A stretch of DNA of 15,443 nt from Lindgomyces ingoldianus (lineage: Eukaryota; Ascomycota; Dothideomycetes; Pleosporales; Lindgomycetaceae), in assembly GCF_010093535.1 (NCBI RefSeq), contig NW_022985242.1, positions 1 to 15,443 on the forward strand, in the 5' to 3' direction. Position numbers and translations under genes: made by a program. Below the pieces are notes generated by a model. It was not told the DNA's origin. It saw nothing but the letters and a program-made list of their open reading frames with translations, and made no database searches. The stretch's first letter is position 1. Each line of letters opens with the position of its first letter. This document shows, in pieces, positions 1 through 7,899 of this stretch.

Positions 1-655
1 TGGTAGTTGAAGTCGTGGTCGACAGTCGGGGCTGGTAGCTGCTGTGCCAATGGCAGAGCTAGTGCGCGCATCCCCGCAAAGGAAAACAAACTTACAATCA
101 ACAGTCGCTAGGCTAAAGCGTTAATGCCCTAAGCAGAGCTAGGAAGTAGGGAAACCTGTTGCGTTGGTGGTGGTGGTGGTGGTAGTTGAAGTCGTTGTCG
201 ACAGCCGGGGCTGGTAGCTGCTGTGCGAACTGCAGAGTCTGTGCGCGCGTCGCTGCAAAGGAAAATCAAAATCTACTGCGCAGTCGCTAGGTTAAGGTAT
301 TAATGTCCTAGGCACAGCTAGAAGGTGGAGAAACCTATTGTGTTAGTGATTGTTGTGGTTGTCGTGGTTTTATTGTCGTGGTCTGCGGGCGCAGGCTTGT
401 CGCTAGGGCGCGAACTGCAGAGCCTGTGCGCGTTTCCTAGCAAAACGAATAATAAAATTAACAGCGCTGTCGCTGCGCTAGAGAATTGATGCCATGAGCC
501 CAGCTAGGAAGTAGAGAGCTGTGTTGTCGGTCATAGTTGTTGTTGTGGTCGCTGGGTTAGGTGGTGGTCTGCGGGCGGAGCGCTGGTAGCTGGTGCGGCA
601 ATGCGCGCGCGATGCCTGCGTGCGCAGGAAAATCAAAATCCACCGCGCAGTTAGG
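1..655. repeat. Diverged tandem array, unit about 180 bp, roughly 3.6 copies
   Basis: Four successive copies start near 1, 180, 365 and 546, giving spacings of 179, 185 and 181 bp. Each opens with a TGGT-rich stretch (TGGTAGTTGAAGTCG in copies 1 and 2), then a GC-rich part with GCTGGTAGCTG, a GCGCGC-type part, a short A-rich core (GCAAAGGAAAA), and a GCTAGGAAGTAG-like end running into GT-rich sequence. Copies 1 and 2 are closest; 3 and 4 have diverged and copy 4 is incomplete. The array may continue beyond the left edge. No coding frame runs through it. It resembles subtelomeric or centromere-flanking satellite DNA in type, but nothing here fixes its chromosomal position. Confidence 0.8.
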
Positions 656-964
656 GTTGCAGCAAAACACCACCACATCTATACATTTTTGCAAAAAAAA
701 CACTAGCAGGGGCAAGTTTAGGTTAAAGCCTAAAAGTTTACCTACTATTATAATAGGATCTAGGCACAGGATGGGGGACGGATTCCAGGGGTTCTGTTTG
801 ACGGATTCCAGTCGTTAGCGATCCGTGGCCATATATCGGATACCGTAATAGGTGGCGCCATGGTCAAGTCCGCCGATCTAGGCCAAAAAGAGGAGCGAAA
901 AGGGGGTCGGATCCAGCGCGATGCCCAATCGAGACGAACAAGGCCTGACCCGCAGCAGTCGCAG
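656..964. other. Unassigned spacer with small repeats
   Basis: No supported gene. A short hairpin is visible (TTTAGG 717-722 pairing with CCTAAA 729-734), and an 11-bp direct repeat ACGGATTCCAG occurs at 778-788 and 801-811. Composition is close to that of the genes until about 965, where it drops sharply to AT-rich. Confidence 0.5.
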
Positions 965-1420
965 GGAGATAGGTATTTTTACTAGTAAGCTACTTAAACT
1001 ATTTTACTAAGAACTTTTTTTTATTCTTTTAATTACTAATAATCTGTTTTACTTTATACTTTATTTATATCTCTTTTTATTTTTATGTTAATAAGGAAAT
1101 TTTATTAAGTGTTTTTTCTAACTTAGAAATATAAAACTATAGATGTATCTTTATATGCAAAAGAAGCTTTAACTTATAGTTATTCTATTAGGTTTATAAA
1201 ACTTAATATAGTTTTATTCTTCTTTATATAAGCTTCCTAGAGGGTTAGAGTATTTTAAAGTTCTTAGTTTTAGGGTACATATAGTCTCTAGAGTAGATTT
1301 CTAGTCTAGGTTGTTAAGTTTAATTTGCATACTGCTCTATTATTTCTTAACTAGATTTAGCTTTAACTGCTAACTTTTTATGTATGTTTTATAAGTTTAC
1401 TATCGGTTGGGTTACTAAAG
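965..1420 (-). pseudogene. Ty3/Gypsy integrase C-terminal relic, RIP-damaged
   Basis: This AT-rich block reads on the minus strand as the end of a Gypsy-type pol polyprotein. In one frame at 1116-1152 the sequence KIHL*FYISKLE is visible, matching the KIHPVFHxSxLE signature that follows the integrase in chromo-type fungal Gypsy elements. Just upstream in the same frame is NNYKLKLL, matching the NxYxLxLP segment, and before that the typical basic YLKTKNFK..PSRKL region can be followed to about 1390. Stops fall where glutamine or arginine codons are expected, as RIP would leave them. The integrase catalytic core, reverse transcriptase and an LTR are absent here. The strand is the same as for the large Gypsy relic at 7563-14277, so it may be a separated piece of that element or another copy. 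Confidence 0.72.
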
Positions 1421-1945
1421 AGGCGAGGTGAGGATCTTTCTTTTTAGAGTCAAAGCTACTACTTTTGCATACAAAACTTTAGTGTGCAGGCTCTTGTTTA
1501 AATTGTAGCGCGCATGGCGACTCACGGTCGGTTTGGTACCTTATTTCGCCTAGCGTTAGGGTTTGCTAACTGAATGCGACACGACACAGGCCTGGGCCGA
1601 GGGATCCTCTCGGTTGGTGGTGGTCTAAGTCGGTAGCTAATAACTATTAGGAGGTTGTAGTCGTGGAAAGATGGTGGTTATAAGGACGGAGCTCTATACC
1701 ACTACGCCAATACAACCAAAAGGTTCAATAATCAACCAACAGTTGATCTGGGTACAGAATAGTATATATACCTGTTGTGCGTAAGGACCGTCGTACGAGC
1801 CGCTTCCGGCCTCACGGTGCATTATCATCGTTTGTAAAGACTAGCGCCCTTACAGTGGTGATTGAAAAAGACCCTGTACCGTTAGGAAACCACTAGTATA
1901 GGTGGTGCTTATATATTTGAAGTACGTGTATACTATGGAATTCCT
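1421..1945. other. Spacer between AT-rich island and HET gene 3' end
   Basis: No gene is supported. Composition returns towards genic values from about 1500. A GT-rich stretch at about 1610-1670 (GGTTGGTGGTGGTCTAAGTCGG) loosely recalls the 180-bp units at the left edge, too weakly to call a copy. This segment should contain the 3' UTR and polyadenylation site of the minus-strand HET gene; no clear AATAAA-type signal was seen. Confidence 0.45.
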
Positions 1946-4447
1946 TTATCTAATATAAAACTTCCCACTATCCCCAAGGGAGAGAGTCAGACTATCCCCA
2001 GGATTCGAAAGTGGGGAGAGAGTTGCACTATCCTCCTGTGGGTTCCCCGGCAGTCGGCCAGCCTCACCATCCATAAACCCATGGACGTAGCACTCACCCA
2101 CCCATTCATACTCGACGTTCCTTGAGCCCCAGCCACTTTGGTCTACCTTGACGGGCAAACTTTCACTCACATACTTTCTCAAGATAACGGGCACGCTGCA
2201 GCCGTGTAATATGCATACCAGATCGCCCTTTTTTACTTTTGCGGGTGCGAGACCAAGATGGTTCGGCATTCTGTGTTTCTCGAACATTACGAGCTTGCGC
2301 TTCCACGTGACGCATTGCATGCGTTTGAGGAAATGATATACAGCAGAAGGGCAGTTATATGACAAGAGATCCTTGCTGTTGAGGTCTCCACTCTGGGGTC
2401 GCCGGCTAAATGTATCCTTGCAGGCACGCTTCCAATGCGAGGGCGGTCGTTTTCCATGCGCATCTCGATTCCCAACCAGAGTACGCCAGAAGACGTCTGG
2501 TGGAGAGACCTTGGGATCAGTCCAGCCTACAGCGTCTAACCAGTCCAGAGGAATCACACCTTCAATTGCTGGCGTGAATCTCTGTCCTATTGTGTCCAAC
2601 ACGACTCCCCGGAGAACTAGAATACGCGGGTTTTCTGGTAATACGCTCCAACCAGTAGCGGGATGATCTTTATGCGCATTGTATACCTTCATATCCAACC
2701 CGGGTTTGCCGACGAGGGGATCGGCATTCACCCGACGATATGCTCGGTTTGGCCCAACGGCAAACGCGCTATTGCGAAGGCTTGGAATCCAGGTGGGGAG
2801 GGGCCGCTCGTTTTTGTTTCTATCCGGCTCGGGGGCCCAGGGATAACATAGAATATCTAGGGACTTAGATCGTAGAATAACGAATTCTAGAAAATCTCGG
2901 CAAACATCAAAGACGCTCTTTTCGTAGTTGACTATGACCCTTTGACCTTCAATGCTCCCAACCATTCTCCTGAGCACTCCCTTAGCCTTTCGAGCCTGAT
3001 CCTTGGATAACGATCCCTTCGGATTACGTCCCGCCGTATTTCCCGATATTTCAGTGAGATGTTGAGTGATGCGAATCGGCGGCGCCTCAACTCTGGTAGG
3101 GTAGGAGTTTTCATCCTGTTCTACCACCGCTTCGAGAGGGTTCACGGCCGCACTTATATGCAGGCTGTCTGGGTCTGAGTGTAGCAAGTTGCCGCTAAGT
3201 ACGCTGCGACCATCCTGTGAGTCATCTTGTCCGTCATACTCGCTCATGCTCCCACTCGATGCGCGTCTCCTGCGGGAGTCGATGTCGGACCCGAGCCTCG
3301 GTAAAGTAAGTGGAGACTCAACCTTTTCCCATACAAACTGTTCCCTCTGGCTATTCTGGTCTTCGCGGATTATATCCTTTAAACGTTCTCCCCAGTTAGT
3401 AGCGTGTCTATCCACAGGTTTCGCATCTTTGGCCAACCAAAGGATGGCGTATAGAGTATCACGAGGATCAGAAGCCTCGAATACTGTCAAAAACGACACG
3501 AGGGCTTCTAGAGATAATAGGTTCTCGTGGAAGAGGCCATCCTCAGACTTCCGGAAAACGTTGTCCCAAGCATACACAAGTTTCACTGCTCCTAACTCGT
3601 CCAGATCACCAATATAGTCTGGGTGATGATTATACTGTTCCGATCGCTGGAAGAGCTTTCGGATATCATCTTGTTTGAACGAAAACAGTGAAACAGCGTC
3701 GGCAAATTCCTGCCACGGTTGAGACTTGTTGCCGCAATAAATGATGGCCGTGGTCGCTCGTACTAGCTCTTGGACGATCCATCGCCGGTTGAACCATGGT
3801 CTCCTCATCAGAGATAGTAATGCATCCCACTCCTCCGCGTATTTGGGATCCTGACAAAGGTGGTCGATGTCGTCCAGGTTGACACAACGCTTGATGAAAC
3901 ACAGAGCCAAGTCACTTTTCTTCTCTTCTCGGCCCAGCCATATACACACACTGGCGGCTTGTTTGTATATTTCGGACATCATCGGTATCTGCGAGCTCTT
4001 TTCCTGATTGTCGTTTTGATCCATGCATAACGCGTCAATCCAGAAGAATAGCGCAACATCAGCTGAGCGGAGTTGGATAAGAGCGTCCTCCAGATTGGGT
4101 TTGATAGGAATCGTATAGGGCTCATTGTCGTGAAGGATGGTAATATGATTGGACGGATGACCTGTTCCCCATGTGTAAGACAAGGCTCGGTAGCTCTGCG
4201 AAGGCGTGTTGCTCTGATAGGCTCTGGTGTCCATGGTCGACTCTATCGTAGAAGCGCCAGCTCTTGTGTCATTGCCACTCTTTGTCTGATACCCCATAGG
4301 CCCCCTATTGGTAGACTTAATATTGTTGACGATCAGCTGACCTCTGAGTTCAGAGCTAACTTCTCCCGGATGGAGCTTGAGCAAGCGTATCTGACCGCTA
4401 TCAAGCGGTGTCAGCTTCCGATAATCGTATAGGCGTATGCCTGCCAT
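1946..4447 (-). CDS. HET-domain (heterokaryon incompatibility) protein, 833 aa
   Basis: A single uninterrupted frame encodes a full-length HET-family protein. The HET domain (Pfam PF06985 type) spans roughly residues 86-228 with its three conserved blocks: YRALSYTWG (86-94), FFWIDALCMDQ (134-144) and RRPWFNRRWIVQEL (215-228). Before it lies an IRLLKLHPG-like lead-in (about 20-28). After it come SDPRDTLYAILWLAKD (326-341), a polar, probably disordered stretch (about 380-490), the LPTWIPSL segment (550-557), and the usual C-terminal end GDLVCILHGCSVPVILR (741-757) followed by YEWVGECYVHGFMDGEA (780-796). In known cases the family acts in the cytoplasm to trigger cell death on fusion of unlike hyphae. 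The start has a favourable context (GTCATGG). The last 25 residues hold two degenerate DSxTLS repeats. The gene is divergent from the membrane-protein gene and flanked by RIP islands, but shows no RIP damage itself. Its exact specificity is unknown. Confidence 0.95.
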   Translation of the reverse strand: MAGIRLYDYRKLTPLDSGQIRLLKLHPGEVSSELRGQLIVNNIKSTNRGPMGYQTKSGNDTRAGASTIESTMDTRAYQSNTPSQSYRALSYTWGTGHPSNHITILHDNEPYTIPIKPNLEDALIQLRSADVALFFWIDALCMDQNDNQEKSSQIPMMSEIYKQAASVCIWLGREEKKSDLALCFIKRCVNLDDIDHLCQDPKYAEEWDALLSLMRRPWFNRRWIVQELVRATTAIIYCGNKSQPWQEFADAVSLFSFKQDDIRKLFQRSEQYNHHPDYIGDLDELGAVKLVYAWDNVFRKSEDGLFHENLLSLEALVSFLTVFEASDPRDTLYAILWLAKDAKPVDRHATNWGERLKDIIREDQNSQREQFVWEKVESPLTLPRLGSDIDSRRRRASSGSMSEYDGQDDSQDGRSVLSGNLLHSDPDSLHISAAVNPLEAVVEQDENSYPTRVEAPPIRITQHLTEISGNTAGRNPKGSLSKDQARKAKGVLRRMVGSIEGQRVIVNYEKSVFDVCRDFLEFVILRSKSLDILCYPWAPEPDRNKNERPLPTWIPSLRNSAFAVGPNRAYRRVNADPLVGKPGLDMKVYNAHKDHPATGWSVLPENPRILVLRGVVLDTIGQRFTPAIEGVIPLDWLDAVGWTDPKVSPPDVFWRTLVGNRDAHGKRPPSHWKRACKDTFSRRPQSGDLNSKDLLSYNCPSAVYHFLKRMQCVTWKRKLVMFEKHRMPNHLGLAPAKVKKGDLVCILHGCSVPVILRKYVSESLPVKVDQSGWGSRNVEYEWVGECYVHGFMDGEAGRLPGNPQEDSATLSPLSNPGDSLTLSLGDSGKFYIR

Positions 4448-4554
4448 GACAGCAAGATGTGGTTGCGGCTAAGTCAATGGGCAATGCTAGATAAAAAGAA
4501 ACTACGAGATAAAGACTATTTTAAGAAGAGTCTGAGACTGCAGGTTGGATGAAC

Positions 4555-4560
4555 TTTATA
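4555..4560 (-). promoter_or_regulatory. Possible TATA box for the HET gene
   Basis: On the minus strand the sequence reads CATATAAAGTTC, containing TATAAA about 108 nt upstream of the HET start codon. Spacing and sequence are plausible for a fungal core promoter, but there is no transcript evidence. Confidence 0.3.
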
Positions 4561-5162
4561 TGAATCTAAGGCACTCTCTAACCTGTAAATCACAGATCTC
4601 GCTTCCTGAATATTGCCAATAAAGCTTGATCATGGCTGGATGCACGAGATTATCCGAAAGGGTGGGATGAACTTTGCTCTTCCCTATGCACCTGGTATTT
4701 TTTTTCAAAAAGTGGTTTTGTTTTTATGGAGGCGGCAGCGCAAGCCTGTGGAAGTCTGGCACCCGAGGCTGAGAAATACCTACCTAATAGCGGCGTGTTG
4801 CAGAATGGTATTGGTCCGCCCCTCAGCCTATCCCTGCCATGAGGATAAATCCTTTCGACCTTGGGAACCCATTGAGTAGGCGTTGACGAAGCCACAACCC
4901 CTCAAAAACCTCTGGCCCCTCCGCGCCTCTTGATTTCACATTTGAGCCCTTTTTCATTGTTTGCGAGCATATATTCGGCTCCTCCTCGAGCGACTTTTGG
5001 CGGAAAAGGAAATAAATCCCATCAGGCTAAGTACTCGAAAGACACCCCATCCCCGACGCCCTAGATTATGTCTTTGGAATTCCGAGACTCCTACTCCTAG
5101 GAAGGTTGCTCAAAAGGCGTCAAATCTGCAACAGTACGTGATTGATGTACATCCCGGATAAG

Positions 5163-5211
5163 GTACGTAGCCTGGCTCTTGAACAGGGTCGAAGTTCCTA
5201 ATAATCTTTAG
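5163..5211 (+). other. Candidate 49-nt 5' intron of the membrane-protein gene
   Basis: The segment starts AG|GTACGT, a strong fungal donor, contains CCTAATAAT, a plausible branch site about 10 nt before the end, and finishes CTTTAG, a good acceptor. Its length is near the usual lower end for ascomycete introns. If it is spliced, an upstream ATG at 5145 (context weak) joins in frame with the main ORF and adds nine residues beginning MYIPDKIK. Otherwise it would be a 5' UTR intron, with translation starting at 5218. No transcript evidence is available. Confidence 0.4.
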
Positions 5212-5217
5212 ATAAAG

Positions 5218-6234
5218 ATGAAATTTGATACCCATATCCACCCGAAGACACCAGCCATGTCACTAGATGCGGCTGGGCTTATCGCCCTTGCTGACCTCAC
5301 GACGGTCCAAGAGCGAACCGCGTTAACTGGGACCTCGTCGCTTCTGGACCTGCTCGTGCTAGTACCGGGCATCCACCTTCAGCAAAGGGCCACCGATCTC
5401 CATAATGGCGAGTACCCGGCACGTGGTGCGCTAACAACGGGTTATGTGTTTCGAGTAGAGAACCCGGCCACGGTGTACTACCTCCAGAAAGTGGGGCGCA
5501 CAGGCCACCTCACCACCCTCAAGGTTACCAAGCTCGACGACCACAAGCAATGGTGGGCGAAGATGGCATCGAAGGTTGTTCCATTACATAACCTGAATTT
5601 TGTCTCTGGAGCTGCGTACTTCATGGCCGTGAGTTGGGGCATCGTGGCTATCATCCTTATGGCTCTAGCTCGAGATTGGTGGGGAATCGCCGTGGTCGGA
5701 ATTCTCATTGGAGCCCGGGCCATTAACGCCTTCGTGATATCACGAAGGAGCAATCCCGGGTGGTTTGGGCGGTCGGAAGGCAACGAAAATGGAGATTTGT
5801 TAATCCTTCTTAGTCAGGACAGATGGATAAGGATGAAGGGCTTGGTTGACCACCTTAAAGCTGTGACATCTGGCCAGTGGCTCAGAGACGAATCAACTTT
5901 TGAGAGCCGAGTTACGGCAATAGCTACGGTTACCGTTTATCTTGCAGCCGCCTTAGCGAGTAACATCCATCAGTTTGGGAAGATATTGCTTTTGGCTCTT
6001 TTGATCGGGTCGGTTGGATTGCTAGCGATTGCGAATACCTCGACGGACGAACTACAGATGCATGGCCACCTGGTCAAGGTAGCTGCGCAGCCTAAAGCGT
6101 ATAAACGACGACTAGATCTTGCAAACGACCTGATTACAGAAACAGGGCGGGACGACTGGGCGGTTCGCATGGGAATGATTGTTAAGAATGTTCCTTCTAC
6201 AGACACAGAAAGAGCTGGAAAGGTAGTCATGTAG
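5218..6234 (+). CDS. Multi-pass membrane protein of unknown function, 338 aa
   Basis: The family is not recognised. The protein has a soluble N-terminal part (about 1-125) with one moderately hydrophobic stretch (40-52) and a charged, tryptophan-bearing segment DDHKQWWAK (107-115). Two closely spaced transmembrane segments follow (about 127-150 and 154-175), then a polar loop (176-230), a second pair (about 232-250 and 253-273), and a charged C-terminal tail (275-338). That is four likely membrane passes. No signal peptide or catalytic motif is obvious. The ATG at 5218 has A at -3; a start at 5145 joined through a 49-nt intron would add nine residues. GC content and intact frame match the HET gene, not the surrounding RIP islands. 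Divergent placement next to a HET gene suggests a functional link, but this is inference. It could equally be an unrelated lineage-specific membrane protein. Confidence 0.8.
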   Translation: MKFDTHIHPKTPAMSLDAAGLIALADLTTVQERTALTGTSSLLDLLVLVPGIHLQQRATDLHNGEYPARGALTTGYVFRVENPATVYYLQKVGRTGHLTTLKVTKLDDHKQWWAKMASKVVPLHNLNFVSGAAYFMAVSWGIVAIILMALARDWWGIAVVGILIGARAINAFVISRRSNPGWFGRSEGNENGDLLILLSQDRWIRMKGLVDHLKAVTSGQWLRDESTFESRVTAIATVTVYLAAALASNIHQFGKILLLALLIGSVGLLAIANTSTDELQMHGHLVKVAAQPKAYKRRLDLANDLITETGRDDWAVRMGMIVKNVPSTDTERAGKVVM

Positions 6235-6834
6235 CTAATTGCTTCTCTTTGTAATGATTCTCATGAATCGTTCCATCTCGGGTTGCTCAGACCCTATCCG
6301 AAGGGTCCCCGTATCGGCCCCGACCCTGACTCGGCCCTGCCACCTGCGGTTACCCCTATTCTCCCAAGTATTTAGTCGCACCTCTCCCCTTAGCTAGCTT
6401 AGTAGTTTTCTAATATCCTTTTGTACAAGGCCTATAGGTGTTAATAGAATTCCTAGGTTATTAAATCCCCACGCACTTCTATATGCCTCTAAGTGGATTC
6501 CTACTGTATTTAGACTTATTGTGTTGCCTACGCTGTTATATTATATTAGAAAACTTACTTTTGCTAGTAATAGCTTTATTAATAATATTGTATTAATTAT
6601 TTGTTTAACTATATCTAAGTCTAAGAAGTGTCTAATTTAGTCTAAGTTGTAATTCTTATACACAATTACATTAAATTATTTCGCGAGCGCTAGCAAGTGA
6701 AATCTATAATTAATTCTCTAGGCTAGCTTCTCTAGAGTCGTTCTAGAAAAGGAAATGCCTCGGCTTAAAAAGATTACCGCATTTAAACGTTACCTAACAT
6801 TAAAATTTATATAAACTTTGTTATAATGTATTTA
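6235..6834. other. Intergenic transition into the large AT-rich island
   Basis: The first 150 bp keep genic composition and hold a hairpin (GACCCT 6290-6295 with AGGGTC 6302-6307, six-base loop) 56 nt after the membrane-protein stop. Unknown 3' UTR elements may lie here. From about 6400 the sequence becomes AT-rich with frequent stops in all frames, as in the RIP-damaged transposons further right. I could not match it to a transposon protein. It may be the body of the element whose end is at 6835-6894. Confidence 0.5.
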
Positions 6835-6894
6835 GTAGAGTCTTAGCAAAAGTAAGTAACTTAGGTGTGTAAGCAACTTGCTTATAGAGTATGT
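6835..6894 (+). mobile_element. Fot1/pogo-type terminal inverted repeat, isolated end
   Basis: This stretch matches the terminal repeat of the nested transposon at 8609-10475. Both share the GTCTTAGCAAAAGTAAG core, the ACTTAGGTGTGTAAGCAACTTGC part and a terminus ending ...ATGT next to a TA dinucleotide (6895-6896), against ...ACGT in the intact copy. The differences are transitions, consistent with RIP. The inner edge GTAGAGTC resembles the left repeat of the full element (GTAGGGTC). The element body should lie to the left, but no transposase or partner end was recognised, so this is a truncated copy, a short non-autonomous derivative, or a lone end. Confidence 0.75.
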
Positions 6895-6896
6895 TA

Positions 6897-7562
6897 TAAG
6901 CTAGTAAAAGCTTACTTTTGTTTTATTATAGCTTATGTAAAGTCTGCTAAGCCTTATAAATCTTATTAGAATTAGTATATACTTATTATAGCTACTAGAG
7001 AATTATTTTATAGCCTTATTAACCTTATTCTTTATCATCTAATAGCAGTAGTAGTATAGTAGCCTGCAATATAGGCTCTAGGTTATTCTATACACGGTAG
7101 AATTAAGCTATATTATGCGCGTGTGCGTAGGCAGTAGAAGCTAGAGCGTAGCAGCTAAGCTAACCTATCTCTAGCAGAACCTAGGATTATGTGCGTGAAG
7201 GTTACGCTCTGTCTCTACTTTTAATATAACAGGGTATGTTACTGTCTCTTAACCTAGAATCGTGAGTGTGTGCGTGTGCGTGTGCGTGTGCGTGTGCGTG
7301 TGTTAAAAAAACTTAGGCGTGTGCATGTGCGTATGTACTTAAGCTTTTATGTTACCTAAAGAGTTTAATCTAATGTTACAATTAGCACGCTTAAGCTACA
7401 AGCAAGAGGTAGTGTAACTTAACTAGATTAAACAAAGCAGTAGAGAAGCTGCCCTACAAGTTTAAGATATACATGTGTGCCTCTTGCTAAAGCGCTACTT
7501 GTTGCGCAAGCGAGAGAGCTAAGCTGCAGAGCATGTAACGCGGTACAAGCTGTTACAGCAGT
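6897..7562. other. Unassigned segment between Fot1 end and Gypsy integrase break
   Basis: The first part (to about 7040) is AT-rich without recognisable coding. From about 7040 to 7562 composition is clearly less AT-rich, with CG dinucleotides retained. A stretch from 7374 (TGTTACAATTAG) to about 7560 (CTGTTACAGCA) has TG...CA-like ends, but no target duplication was found. GTTTAATCTA at about 7358-7367 and TAGATTAAAC at about 7423-7432 form an inverted repeat. This could be a younger or less mutated insertion that cut the Gypsy integrase. Confidence 0.4.
7266..7303 (+). repeat. GTGTGC/GT microsatellite
   Basis: About five consecutive GTGTGC hexamers, flanked by GTGTGT, run directly into an A-rich stretch. 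A related imperfect run (GTGTGCATGTGCGTATG) follows at about 7319-7335. CG dinucleotides are preserved here in the middle of an otherwise CG-poor island. Confidence 0.9.
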
Positions 7563-7800
7563 AATAGTTTTTTCTAATAGCTATATATATATAGAAACTT
7601 TATAGTTTTTTCTAGTACTATAGCTATTATATTACATAACTATTCTAAGCTTAGTTTCTGTAATAGTAGTAGTCTTATAATAAAGTCTATTATTACTATT
7701 GTCTATAGTTGCTCTAGTGTAGTAATAGCTTAGAGTTTACTATATAGTTTATATTATCTTAGGTTGTTTTTCTTACAAACATTACACTTAGCTAGAACTT
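7563..7800 (-). pseudogene. Gypsy integrase N-terminal relic
   Basis: In one frame the minus strand reads CNVCKKNN (7763-7786), the second half of the HHCC zinc finger of Gypsy integrases. Exactly 33 codons later comes IDFI (7679-7690), the start of the catalytic core with its first metal-binding Asp still coded. Between them a YKLYSKL-L-TLEQ segment fits the K-P-G-L-x-P-x-P-W linker of this family. A decayed copy of the VVVDRxTKMxHFIP segment follows until about 7563, where similarity stops abruptly. The remaining catalytic Asp and Glu are missing. Confidence 0.8.
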
Positions 7801-7899
7801 CTATGCACAGCTGCTTAAGCTTTAGAAGTGCTTAGTAACACATTAATTTTTAGCTTTTTACTTAGTGTTCTAATTCTAGATGTTTAAACATTAGAGATT

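Larger units (their letters stand above)
4448..5217. promoter_or_regulatory. Divergent intergenic region between HET and membrane-protein genes
   Basis: About 770 bp separate the two divergent start codons, so the segment should hold both promoters and 5' UTRs. A TATAAA on the minus strand (4555-4560) faces the HET gene. A CCAAT lies at 4616-4620, and a TATATT at 4970-4975 lies about 245 bp before the plus-strand start. Short open frames occur on both strands but show no recognisable domain or codon regularity and are not called. A possible small intron lies at the right end (5163-5211). Confidence 0.5.

Noticed and set aside
1..655. CRISPR-like array
   Set aside because: Repeats are about 180 bp and diverged throughout, with no short repeat and unique spacer pattern; the window is clearly eukaryotic.
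649..662. TTAGGGTT-like sequence as a telomere repeat
   Set aside because: Only a single occurrence, without tandem TTAGGG units.
561..818. 85-codon plus-strand open frame across the left tandem repeats
   Set aside because: It runs from the satellite copy into spacer, has no recognisable domain, and the repeat units do not keep a common reading frame.
4613..4895. Open frames of about 80-88 codons on both strands between the two genes
   Set aside because: They overlap each other antisense, match no family I know, and lie in the shared promoter region.
4961..5161. 66-codon plus-strand open frame just before the membrane-protein gene
   Set aside because: It begins with TTG, is low in hydrophobic core, and ends before the main start. 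The candidate intron joins a different frame.
7374..7560. Solo LTR with TGTTACA-type ends
   Set aside because: Ends are TG...CA-like, but no flanking target duplication and no second copy were found, and it does not match the LTR at 13682-14277.
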